64,000 bases of DNA from Nocardia brasiliensis (GTDB lineage: Bacteria > Actinomycetota > Actinomycetes > Mycobacteriales > Mycobacteriaceae): NCBI RefSeq assembly GCF_011801125.1, contig NZ_CP046171.1, forward strand, positions 3,162,001 through 3,226,000, in the 5' to 3' direction. The notes beneath the pieces were generated by a model, which ran no database searches, was not told the origin of the DNA, and was given only the letters and a program-made list of their open reading frames with translations. The stretch's first letter is position 1; the number at the start of each line of letters is the position of its first letter. Positions 16,976 to 25,133 of this stretch are shown piece after piece. Position numbers and translations under genes: made by a program.

Positions 16976-18967
16976 ATGCCCATGGAATGGCTGTTCGCCC
17001 CGTTCGAGGTGGCATTTGTGCAACGGGCGCTCTGGGGCGGCCTGCTGGTCTCGGCGATCTGCGCCTTGGCTGGGACGTGGGTGGTGGTGCGCGGCATGGC
17101 CTTTCTGGGCGACGCGATGGCGCACGGCATGCTGCCCGGCGTCGCGGCGGCATCGCTGCTCGGCGGCAACCTGCTGATCGGGGCCACGATCAGTTGTGCC
17201 GCAATGGCTTTGGGTGTATCGGCCTTGGGCCGCAATCGGCGGCTCTCGGCCGATACCGGCATCGGGTTGCTGTTCGTCGGCATGCTGGCGGCGGGTGTCG
17301 TCATGGTGTCGCGTTCCCAGTCGTTCGCAGCGGATCTGACCGGTTTCCTGTTCGGTGACGTATTCGCCGTGCGAACAACGGATCTGGTGTTTCTCGTGTT
17401 CGCGGTGGCGATCGCGGGAATGGTCGCCGTGCTCGGCCATCGTGCGTTCGTGGCCTCCACCTTCGACCCGCGCACCGCGCACACCCTCGGACTGCGCCCG
17501 CGGCTCGCGCACGTGACGCTGGTCGGCCTTGTGACGCTGGCCATCGTGGCGTCGTTCCACATCGTCGGGACATTGCTGGTTTTCGGGCTGCTCATCGCGC
17601 CACCGGCGGCCGCGACGTACTGGGCCGACCGGATTCCGACCGTGATGGCGCTCGCGGCACTGCTCGGCGGGCTGGCCACGGTGCTGGGGCTGCTGATCTC
17701 CTGGCATGCCGGTACGGCGGGCGGTGCGACCATCGCCGCGGTGGCGGTGGGTCTGTTCTTCCTGTCCGCGCTGGCTGCGGTGCTACGTGATCGGCTGCGC
17801 GGCAAGGGGGTTCGCGCGGCCGCAGCCACGGCGAGCGCGCTGGCCGTGTTACCGCTGGCCGGGTGCGGGACACCCACCGAGGCGCCGGGCACCGTCGAGA
17901 CGCCGCACGGCTATGTGGCGGGTGCGCAGGAGACGGCCGAGCCGCAGTCGCGGTTGGTCCTCGCCGATCGCGGCACCGGGGCGATCCAGGTCTTGGATCT
18001 GACCACCGAGCAGGTGGCGGATTCGGGCACGGCCGATAGCGTGCGCGAGATCGCGGGCGACGGCCGCTACGGCTATGTGAGCGCGGCGAATTCGACGCGC
18101 ATCGTGGACAGTGGCGGCTGGATGGTCGATCACGGTGACCACGTGCACTACTACCGCGCCCCGATCCGCGATCTCGGCACCGTCGAGGGGCAGGTGCGCG
18201 CCGCGTACAGCGATCCCGTGGTGGCCGCGCTGCAACTCGACGGGGGTGCGACGATGGTGTTGGATCGCGCCGCGCTCGATCAAGGATCGATCGTCGAGCG
18301 AGTCAGGATCGCCGACGGCGCCGCCGTTCCGTACGCTGAGCACCTGCTGGTCGCGACCGGTGCTGGGGTGCGGGTGCGCACCCGCGACAACGCGGCGGTC
18401 ACCGATATCACCGAACCGTGCCCCGACCCGCGCGGGCAGGCGGTGACGCGACGCGGCGTCGTATTCGGTTGCGCCGACGGCGCTCTCGTCGTGACCCGGC
18501 AGAACGAGACCTTCGTCGGCGAGAAGATCCGCTACCCGCGGGAGTCCGCCGAAAGGGCGACTGTCTTCACACATCGTCGCGGCAGCGCGACGCTCACCGC
18601 CCCGGCGGGACAGCAGGGATTGTGGCTGCTCGACGTGCGCAAGCGGCGCTGGACGCTGGCGCCGGTCGGCCCGGTCGTCGCGGTGAACACGGCGGGCGAG
18701 GGCGCGTCGATCCTCACGCTGACCCGGGACGGCACGCTGCACGGTATCGATGCCGAAACCGGCGGGGAGACAGCTCGAGTCGCGTTGCTCGAACCCCTCG
18801 CGGCGGACGCCCCGGTCCCGGTGATCCTGGTCGACACCAACCGGGCCTACGTCAACGACGCGCCGCGGCGGCAGGTCTACGAGATCGCCTACAACGACAA
18901 CCTGCGCTTGGCCCGCACCTTCGGTGTCGGCCTTGCCCCGACCGACATGGTGGCGACCGGCGAATGA
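16976..18967 (+). CDS. aztB: Zinc ABC permease AztB fused to an AztD-like beta-propeller
   Basis: One uninterrupted frame of 663 residues. Residues about 1-275 are a metal ABC permease with seven or eight helices; AFLGDAMAHGMLPGVA and HIVGTLLVFGLLIAPPA are family signatures. Residues 283-297 form a further hydrophobic segment ending in a lipobox-like LPLAGC (Cys297). Residues 300-663 are a beta-propeller of the AztD metallochaperone type, with the His-rich motif DHGDHVHYY. An in-frame GTG (17780) could start a separate gene but has no ribosome site, and no stop separates the halves. The extra helix would place the propeller outside the membrane next to AztC. The stop overlaps the aztC start by ATGA. 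Confidence 0.82.
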   Translation: MPMEWLFAPFEVAFVQRALWGGLLVSAICALAGTWVVVRGMAFLGDAMAHGMLPGVAAASLLGGNLLIGATISCAAMALGVSALGRNRRLSADTGIGLLFVGMLAAGVVMVSRSQSFAADLTGFLFGDVFAVRTTDLVFLVFAVAIAGMVAVLGHRAFVASTFDPRTAHTLGLRPRLAHVTLVGLVTLAIVASFHIVGTLLVFGLLIAPPAAATYWADRIPTVMALAALLGGLATVLGLLISWHAGTAGGATIAAVAVGLFFLSALAAVLRDRLRGKGVRAAAATASALAVLPLAGCGTPTEAPGTVETPHGYVAGAQETAEPQSRLVLADRGTGAIQVLDLTTEQVADSGTADSVREIAGDGRYGYVSAANSTRIVDSGGWMVDHGDHVHYYRAPIRDLGTVEGQVRAAYSDPVVAALQLDGGATMVLDRAALDQGSIVERVRIADGAAVPYAEHLLVATGAGVRVRTRDNAAVTDITEPCPDPRGQAVTRRGVVFGCADGALVVTRQNETFVGEKIRYPRESAERATVFTHRRGSATLTAPAGQQGLWLLDVRKRRWTLAPVGPVVAVNTAGEGASILTLTRDGTLHGIDAETGGETARVALLEPLAADAPVPVILVDTNRAYVNDAPRRQVYEIAYNDNLRLARTFGVGLAPTDMVATGE

Positions 18968-19884
18968 AAACCGTGATACGCCTGATCATTTCGCTCACCC
19001 TGTCGCTACCGCTGCTCGCCGGGTGCGGAGGCGACGGCGAACGCGCCGGCATCGTGGTCACCACCAATATCCTGGGCGACCTCACCCGCGCCGTCGTCGG
19101 TTCCGCCGCCGAGGTCACCGTGCTGATGCCGCCCAACGCCGACCCACATTCGTTCGGGGTCTCCGCCCAGCAAGCCGCGAAGCTGGATCGTGCCGCGCTG
19201 GTCGTGCACAACGGGCTCGGCCTGGAGGAAGGTGTCGCGCGGCATGTGGCGGCGGCGCAGAGCGCGGGCGTCCCGGCGCTGGCCGTCGGCGAGCACGTCG
19301 ACCCGATCAGCTACACCTCCGATGCCGCGGTGGGCCGCCCCGACCCCCACTTCTGGACCGACCCCAAGCGGGTGCGCGTGGCGGTCGAGGCGATTGCCGC
19401 GGCCGTCGTCGAGCATGTCGGCGGGGTGGACGCGGCGGCGATCCGGGCCAACACCGATCGGTACCTCGCCGAGCTCGACCGGCTCGACCAGTGGGTCGGC
19501 GAGCAGTTCGCAGGCATCCCCGCCGAGCGTCGCAAGCTGGTGACCAACCATCATGTCTTCGGCTATCTCGCACAGCGTTTCGGCTTCCAGGTGGTCGGCG
19601 CGGTGATCCCCTCCGGCACCACCCTCGCCTCGCCGAGCGCCTCCGACCTCAGCGCACTGGCCGACGCCATCAGCGCGGCGGGCGTCGGCGCGATCTTCGC
19701 CGACTCCTCCCAGCCGGACAAGCTGGCCCGCGTGCTCGCCGCGCACGCCGGTCTGCACGTGCAGGTCATCGCGCTGTACACCGAGTCGCTGACCGAACCC
19801 GGCGGCGGCGCGGGCACCTTCCTGGAGATGACCCGCGCCAACACCTCGGCGATCGTCCGCGGCCTCGCCGCGCCGCCTGCCTGA
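18964..19884 (+). CDS. aztC: Zinc-binding lipoprotein AztC (ABC transporter substrate-binding)
   Basis: A 306-residue cluster-A substrate-binding protein with a lipobox in LPLLAGC. Likely metal ligands are the His of NADPHSF, the His of DPHFWTD, the His pair in TNHHVFGYLA and the Asp of FADSSQPD, spaced as in ZnuA/AztC proteins. It captures zinc outside the membrane and hands it to the permease. The ATG at 18964 shares four bases with the stop of the aztB fusion, implying coupled translation. The His-rich loop of ZnuA is short here, as in AztC proteins that receive zinc from AztD. Confidence 0.9.
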   Translation: MKTVIRLIISLTLSLPLLAGCGGDGERAGIVVTTNILGDLTRAVVGSAAEVTVLMPPNADPHSFGVSAQQAAKLDRAALVVHNGLGLEEGVARHVAAAQSAGVPALAVGEHVDPISYTSDAAVGRPDPHFWTDPKRVRVAVEAIAAAVVEHVGGVDAAAIRANTDRYLAELDRLDQWVGEQFAGIPAERRKLVTNHHVFGYLAQRFGFQVVGAVIPSGTTLASPSASDLSALADAISAAGVGAIFADSSQPDKLARVLAAHAGLHVQVIALYTESLTEPGGGAGTFLEMTRANTSAIVRGLAAPPA

Positions 19885-19911
19885 CCTCCCCACGAGAACA
19901 CGGAGTAATGA

Positions 19912-21078
19912 ATGCACATGTGGTCACGTACCGCCAAGCCGGTCGCCCTGTCCGGAATCATCGCCGCGCTGGTCGCGGTAAGTGGTTGCGGCACAGATGA
20001 TTCGAAAGAGGAATCGAAGCGCCCACCGGGTAGCGAACCGATCGCGGTCACCTATGACGGCGGCATCTACGTCCTGGACCCGACCACGCTGGCGAAGACC
20101 GGCGAGGCGCGGCTGGACGGCTTCAACCGGCTCAACCCGGCCGGGGACGACCGGCATCTACTGGTGTCGGTGAAGGACGGATTCCGGGTGTTCGACGCGG
20201 TGCGCGCCGAGTTCACCGGGACCGAATTCCCGGCCGCGAAGCCGGGGCACGTCGTGCGGCACGCCGGTCGCACCGTGCTGTTCGCCGACGGCAGCGGTGA
20301 GGTCACCAGTTTCGCCTCCGCCTCGCTCGGCAAGGGCAAGCCGCCCACCGAGCAGTACCGCGCCGCGGCGCCGCACCACGGGGTCGCGGTCGAGCTGGCG
20401 AACAAGAACCTGGTCGTCACGCTGGGCACCGAGGAGAAGCGAGTGGGCGCGGTGGCGCTCGATGAGCAGCGCAAGGAGATCGCCCGCAGCGAGGACTGCC
20501 CCGGCGTGCACGGCGAGGCCGCAGCCAAGGACGAAGCGGTCGTGATCGGCTGCCAGACCGGCGCTCTGGTGTTCCGTGACGGCGCCTTCACCAAGGTCGT
20601 CAGCCCGACGCCGTATGGTCGTATCGGCAACGCCGCGGGCAGCGACGTCTCGCCGATCGTGCTGGCCGACTACAAGCAGGACAAGGACGCCGAATTGGAG
20701 CGCCCGCAGCAGGTTTCGCTCATCGACACGGTCGCGGGCACGCTGCGGCTGGTCGACATCGGCACCAGCTACACCTTCCGTTCGCTGGCGCGTGGCCCGC
20801 TCGGGGAGGCGCTGGTGCTCGGCACCGACGGCCGCCTGCACGTCATCGATCCGGTCGCGGGCACCGTCACCCGGTCGATCCCGGTGCTCGCGCCCTGGCA
20901 GGAACCGCTGAAGTGGCAGGAGGCGCGCCCGGCGCTGTTCGTTCGCGGCGGCATGGCCTACGTGTCCGATCCCGCGACCAAACAGGTCCATCGGGTGGAT
21001 CTCGCCGCCGGTGCGGTGGCCGCGACCGTCGCGTTGCCCGCCGCGCCGAACGAACTGAGCGGAGTCGTCGCCCACTGA
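19912..21078 (+). CDS. aztD: Zinc metallochaperone AztD (secreted beta-propeller lipoprotein)
   Basis: A 388-residue protein with an N-terminal lipoprotein signal (ALVAVSGCG) followed by a seven-blade-like propeller. Blade repeats such as GGIYVLDPTTLAKTGEARLDG, DGFRVFDAV and DGRLHVIDPVAGTV are visible. The segment KPGHVVRHAGRTVLFADGSG is typical of AztD. In the described system AztD binds zinc and transfers it to AztC. It is a second propeller in the same operon, diverged from the domain fused to AztB. It starts 27 bp after aztC; ATGs at 19912 and 19918 are both possible. Confidence 0.88.
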   Translation: MHMWSRTAKPVALSGIIAALVAVSGCGTDDSKEESKRPPGSEPIAVTYDGGIYVLDPTTLAKTGEARLDGFNRLNPAGDDRHLLVSVKDGFRVFDAVRAEFTGTEFPAAKPGHVVRHAGRTVLFADGSGEVTSFASASLGKGKPPTEQYRAAAPHHGVAVELANKNLVVTLGTEEKRVGAVALDEQRKEIARSEDCPGVHGEAAAKDEAVVIGCQTGALVFRDGAFTKVVSPTPYGRIGNAAGSDVSPIVLADYKQDKDAELERPQQVSLIDTVAGTLRLVDIGTSYTFRSLARGPLGEALVLGTDGRLHVIDPVAGTVTRSIPVLAPWQEPLKWQEARPALFVRGGMAYVSDPATKQVHRVDLAAGAVAATVALPAAPNELSGVVAH

Positions 21079-21099
21079 CGACTCCTGCCCTCGGCCTCG

Positions 21100-21801
21100 C
21101 TAGGCGTCTCGGCCCTGGCCGTAGCGCTCGGCGATGTCGGGGGAGTCGAGCCACTTGGAGTAGGTGGGCGACTGCGGCCAGCCCGCGGGGGAGTCCTGCC
21201 ATTCCTCTTGGCGGCCCCACGGCAGGATATCGATCAAGGGGAAGGTGTGGCTGAGCTGTTCGGTGCCGCGGCCGTTGGTATGCCAGGTGCGGTAGACCTT
21301 GTCGCCGTCGCGGAGAAAGACGTTCACCGCGAAACCCGAGCCGGGCGCCGCGTCGACGTCCGCGCCGAACGAGCTCTCCGCGGCGGAGTACCAGTCCATC
21401 TTGTTGCCGACCTTGGCCTTGTAGGCGAGTGCCTCCTCGATCGGACCGTTGGTGACGACCACGAAACGCGCGTCGTAGTTGTCCAGGAATCCCAGGCGGA
21501 CGTATTGCGAGGTGAGCCCGGTGCAGCCGCCGCACTGCCATTGCGCGCCGTCGGACCACATGTGGTTGTAGACGATGAGCTGGGCGCGTCCGTCGAAGAT
21601 ATCGGCCAGCCGGATCGGGCCGTCCTGGCCGATCAACGTGTAGTCCGGGAGCTCGACCATCGGCAGCCTGCGGCGCTGTGCGGCGATGGCGTCGAGTTCC
21701 CGGGTCGCGGCCTTCTCCCGTACCCGCAGCTCGTCGAGGGCGGCCTGCCAGGTTTGCCGGTCGACGACAGGGGGCAGGGCACTGATGGTCTTCTCGGTCA
21801 C
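21100..21801 (-). CDS. DUF899 family thioredoxin-like protein
   Basis: A 233-residue cytosolic protein of the DUF899 family, which has a thioredoxin-like fold. The region YTLIGQDGPIRLADIFDGR followed by LIVYNHMW, and the CGGC motif, are the family hallmarks. The function of the family is not established; redox or dithiol roles are suggested by the CGGC motif. It lies downstream of the TMEM175 gene on the same strand, separated by 99 bp, and converges on aztD with 21 bp between stops. Confidence 0.88.
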   Translation of the reverse strand: MTEKTISALPPVVDRQTWQAALDELRVREKAATRELDAIAAQRRRLPMVELPDYTLIGQDGPIRLADIFDGRAQLIVYNHMWSDGAQWQCGGCTGLTSQYVRLGFLDNYDARFVVVTNGPIEEALAYKAKVGNKMDWYSAAESSFGADVDAAPGSGFAVNVFLRDGDKVYRTWHTNGRGTEQLSHTFPLIDILPWGRQEEWQDSPAGWPQSPTYSKWLDSPDIAERYGQGRDA

Positions 21802-21900
21802 GGTTTTCCTCCCGCGTTCGGATGGATCTGTTCTGCCGATGTAGACCCGACGCGGCCGCGAAATTCATCGGTGCGCGGCGCAGGTCTTCTTCCCGGCAGC

Positions 21901-22554
21901 TCAGTCCCTTTTCGAAAGCGGCTGCGGACCGCGAATTCGGTCGATCAGCCTGCCGCCGAGTGCGGCGCCGAGCGGCGCGAACAGCCACACCACCCACACC
22001 TCGGGGCTGAGCCAGGCCAGGGCGGCGGTGACGGCGAAAATCGTTGCCACGGCATATGACCCGTCGGCCTGCGCGCGCAACGCCGCGGGCGTGACCCGCT
22101 CGGCCAGCACCGACCGGCGGGCCGCGATCTCTTTGACCACCGCCTCGCTGGTGGACAGCGCCGCGGCCACACCGGCGAACAGACAGACCGCGAGCGGGTT
22201 GCCCGAGGCGTGGCCGAACAGAGCGGTGACGAACGGCAACAGCGTCGCGAACAGCAGCATCGGCGCGTGCGCGGCCAGTGTGTACCGGTCGACCCGTTCG
22301 ACCTGGTAGATCAGCACATGGTGGCGGCGCCACACCGACCAGAGCAGGAAGAACGCGAGCAGCAGCGCCACGAACGACGACCGCTCGCGCCAGAGGAATT
22401 CGGCCAGCGCGCCGGCGTCGACCAGGTCCTCGTGCCTCGGCCGCTCCAGTTCGATCGCCAGCAGTGTGATCGCGATGGCGAGCACGGCATCGACGAAGGC
22501 GCCGATCCGATGCGGTGGCCAGCCGAGCTCGATGCTGGGTGGTTTGGTGCCCAT
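21901..22554 (-). CDS. TMEM175 family potassium channel-like protein
   Basis: A 217-residue membrane protein with about six hydrophobic segments. The first helix contains RIGAFVDAVLAIAITLLAIEL, the FSDAVFAIAxTLL-type signature of bacterial TMEM175 channels (DUF1211). Bacterial members are tetrameric potassium channels with one six-helix unit each. The ATG at 22554 is four bases after the stop of the MarR gene, so both are on one transcript and the channel is probably controlled by the MarR protein. Confidence 0.85.
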   Translation of the reverse strand: MGTKPPSIELGWPPHRIGAFVDAVLAIAITLLAIELERPRHEDLVDAGALAEFLWRERSSFVALLLAFFLLWSVWRRHHVLIYQVERVDRYTLAAHAPMLLFATLLPFVTALFGHASGNPLAVCLFAGVAAALSTSEAVVKEIAARRSVLAERVTPAALRAQADGSYAVATIFAVTAALAWLSPEVWVVWLFAPLGAALGGRLIDRIRGPQPLSKRD

Positions 22555-22558
22555 GCGC

Positions 22559-22981
22559 CTATCGCGATCGCTCGAGGAGCTCTGCCAAACGCAGGGTGTC
22601 GCGTAGATAGCGCTCGTAGGGGAAGCCCGCTTTGCGCAGGGCGGTGCGTAGCTCGTCGTAGAGCGGTTTCCCGGTGGCGTGGAAGGCGTCTCGGCCCGCT
22701 TCGGTGGTGCTGACCAGTCGTCGCCGTCCGTGCTCGGGGTCGGGGGCGATCTGGACGAATCCGGCTGTCTCCAAGGGGCGCAGGGCGCGGCTGACCGCCG
22801 GGTCCGAGACCGAGAGTGCCTGTGCCAGTTGGTGCTGGGTCATCGGCTCGCTCTCTTCCAGCGTGCCGAGCAGCCGCATCTGGCTGTAGGTTAACCCGCC
22901 GGTGGCGTCCACGCGCCGCCGCGTGGCCTCGCCGAGCAGGGATACCACGCGATGCAATAGGTCGCCGAGTCCATCGTCCAT
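22559..22981 (-). CDS. MarR family transcriptional regulator
   Basis: A 140-residue winged-helix protein. The recognition part reads QHQLAQALSVSDPAVSRALR and the wing EHGRRRLVSTTEAG, as in MarR. It starts the operon with the TMEM175 and DUF899 genes. A 14-bp perfect palindrome lies 27 bp upstream of its start, as expected of an autorepressor site. The in-frame extension upstream of 22981 has no homology and was excluded. Confidence 0.88.
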   Translation of the reverse strand: MDDGLGDLLHRVVSLLGEATRRRVDATGGLTYSQMRLLGTLEESEPMTQHQLAQALSVSDPAVSRALRPLETAGFVQIAPDPEHGRRRLVSTTEAGRDAFHATGKPLYDELRTALRKAGFPYERYLRDTLRLAELLERSR

Positions 22982-23008
22982 GGTGGCGAGCGTAGCAGAG
23001 TCTTTACA

Positions 23009-23022
23009 GGTTAATATTAACC
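23009..23022. promoter_or_regulatory. Candidate MarR operator (perfect palindrome)
   Basis: GGTTAATATTAACC is a perfect 14-bp palindrome, AT-rich in a GC-rich genome, located 27 bp upstream of the MarR start. Its length and symmetry fit a MarR dimer site. The assignment rests on position only. Confidence 0.7.
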
Positions 23023-23445
23023 CGATAATTTCGGTGCCTGTCGCCTCGATGCGGTGGCGTTGCAAGTCTGCGACGCCTGGGGTGCGTCGCGGCCCGCGGT
23101 CGATCTCGTCGATCATCGCCGCCGGCCTCATGCCCGCCCGCTCGTACCCGTCAATGTCTCTGTGGGCATGGGGTTTTCGGGGGGTGATCAAGCGCTGTGA
23201 GTACCACGCCATGGCGATCATGACCGCGGGGAAGAGGTGTCGCACTGGTGGACTGCGGGTGGGGCAACGGTGAGGTGTGCTGTGGGACCGCCGCCGGGTG
23301 CGGGAGACTGGGAGTGTCGCGCCCGGCCGGAGCGATAGTGCCGGGTGGGTACCCGGTCGAAATCCACCTGCCCGGGTGGTAGTGGCGTCGATCGGGTCGT
23401 CGGACAATGGCCGGGAGTCGGACGTGCCTGGAAGGGGAGTCGGCC
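23023..23445. other. Intergenic region, 423 bp
   Basis: This region separates the MarR operon from the divergent P450 gene and must contain the P450 promoter. Open frames are present on both strands but none has a family match or a ribosome site, so I see no gene here. Confidence 0.5.
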
Positions 23446-24930
23446 GTGGACGAACAGTCACCAATTCGCCGGGTAGTAAAGAAGATTCGGCGTCGGACCG
23501 CAGACTTCGGCGCGACTCCTGAGCTGGCCGGCCCGCACACCGCCGCGCCGATCGCGATGGCCCCGGGGCGACTGCCGGTGCTGGGGCACCTGGTGCCGCT
23601 GCTGCGAGATCCGTTGGGGTTCATGACATCGCTGCCCGCGCACGGTGACCTGGTCGGTATCGGCCTGGGCCCGAGGAACGCGGTCGTGGTCTGCGATCTC
23701 GAGCTGACTCGGCAAATGCTGCGCCAGGACCGCGTTTTCGACAAGGGCGGCCCGGTGTTCGACCATGGGCGGGCGCTGGTCGGGGAGGGCTTGGCGACCT
23801 GTCCGCACGCCAAGCACCGGCGGCAACGGCGCCTGCTGCAACCGGCGTTCCGCGCCGAGCGCCTCGCCACGTACACGCCGATGATGGCGCAGGAGATCGC
23901 CGAGCTGGTCGACACCTGGCATGACGGGCAGGTCATCGACGTCAAAGCGCAACTGCACACCCTCGCCGCCCACGTGATCGCCGCGACGCTGTTCGACAAG
24001 GCGATCTCCGAGGAAACCCAGCAGCGGTTGCTCCGCGACGTCGAAGCCGTCTTCGCCGGTGTCATGCGGCACGCGATCGTGCCCGCGTGGATGCGCCGGT
24101 GGCCGGTCGTGGGCAACCGCGCCTGCATCGAGGCGGCCGCCGAGGCGCGCGCCATCCTCCGGGAGCTGGTGCTGGCGCGTCGCGTGGAGGGAGTCGATCG
24201 CGGTGATCTGTTCTCGGCGTTGGTCTTCGCCCGCGACAGCGAGGGCGGTGGGCAGCTGACCGACGACGAGATCGTCGATCAGGTACTCACCTTCTTCTTC
24301 GCGGGTACCGACACCAGTGCCGCCACGTTGGCCTGGGCATTGATCCTGCTCGACCAGCATCCCGAGTTCGCCGCCCGGGTGTACGCCGAGGTCGACACCG
24401 TCCTGGCCGGTCGCCCCGCCGGTCCGGCGGACCTGCCCAACCTGCCGTTCACCGGTCAGGTGATCACCGAGGTGTTGCGCCTGCGCCCACCGGCCTGGCT
24501 GCAGACTCGGATGGTCACCGCGGACACCACGCTCGGAAAGTACGCGCTGTCGGCCGGGACCACCGTCATCTACAGCACCTACCTGATCCAGCACCGGGCC
24601 GATCTGTACCCGGACCCCGAGCGGTTCGATCCGGATCGATTCGACCCCGCCCGTTCCGCGCCGTCCCCGCGCGACGGGATGCTGCCGTTCGCCGCCGGTG
24701 CGCGCAAATGCATCGGGGACAACTTCGCCCTCAACGAAGCCACGCTGGCCTTGGCGACGATCGCCGCGCGCTGGCGGCTGCGCACCGTCGCGGGCATCGA
24801 CACCGGGCCGACCCTGGCGGTGGTGCCGCAACCTCGGCAACTGCGCATGCGCGCCACCGCCCGTGAGCGGCGTACGGGGCGGGTCGACGAGCGCGGGTCG
24901 GACCGCTCCGCGGGGCACTCGCACACCTGA
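23446..24930 (+). CDS. Cytochrome P450
   Basis: A 494-residue soluble P450. The oxygen-binding I-helix motif is AGTDTSA, the ExxR motif is in ITEVLRLRPP, the PERF-like block is PDPERFDPDRF, and the haem-binding Cys is in FAAGARKCIGD. The sequence is of the same type as the P450 at 36.3 kb, which belongs to the terpene operon, so it may also act on terpenoids. The GTG at 23446 follows an AGGGGAG site; an ATG at 23407 adds a poor N-terminus. No ferredoxin gene is next to it. Confidence 0.9.
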   Translation: MDEQSPIRRVVKKIRRRTADFGATPELAGPHTAAPIAMAPGRLPVLGHLVPLLRDPLGFMTSLPAHGDLVGIGLGPRNAVVVCDLELTRQMLRQDRVFDKGGPVFDHGRALVGEGLATCPHAKHRRQRRLLQPAFRAERLATYTPMMAQEIAELVDTWHDGQVIDVKAQLHTLAAHVIAATLFDKAISEETQQRLLRDVEAVFAGVMRHAIVPAWMRRWPVVGNRACIEAAAEARAILRELVLARRVEGVDRGDLFSALVFARDSEGGGQLTDDEIVDQVLTFFFAGTDTSAATLAWALILLDQHPEFAARVYAEVDTVLAGRPAGPADLPNLPFTGQVITEVLRLRPPAWLQTRMVTADTTLGKYALSAGTTVIYSTYLIQHRADLYPDPERFDPDRFDPARSAPSPRDGMLPFAAGARKCIGDNFALNEATLALATIAARWRLRTVAGIDTGPTLAVVPQPRQLRMRATARERRTGRVDERGSDRSAGHSHT

Positions 24931-25133
24931 GTCCCGGGCAGTGTTGTCCGCTGTTTCGCACGCGAGGCTCGGACGAACTTGCCCGCCACAGCAGCTCGCC
25001 CGGTGGCGGCGATCAGGGGAAAACCTCGGCGCGGACCACGGAGGTTGACGCCGTGTTGACTGATTTGTAACAAATGACGGCTTGGTCCGTGCAAGGATCT
25101 CGGTCGATGTCGAAAGTTCACTAGGAGTGTGTC

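Noticed and set aside
16964..17892. Minus-strand frames opposite the aztB fusion
   Set aside because: Low-complexity antisense frames without motifs; the permease frame is strongly supported.
17780..18967. Separate aztD gene starting at the internal GTG
   Set aside because: No ribosome site is visible before the GTG and no stop separates it from the permease, so a fusion was preferred; this remains a stated alternative.
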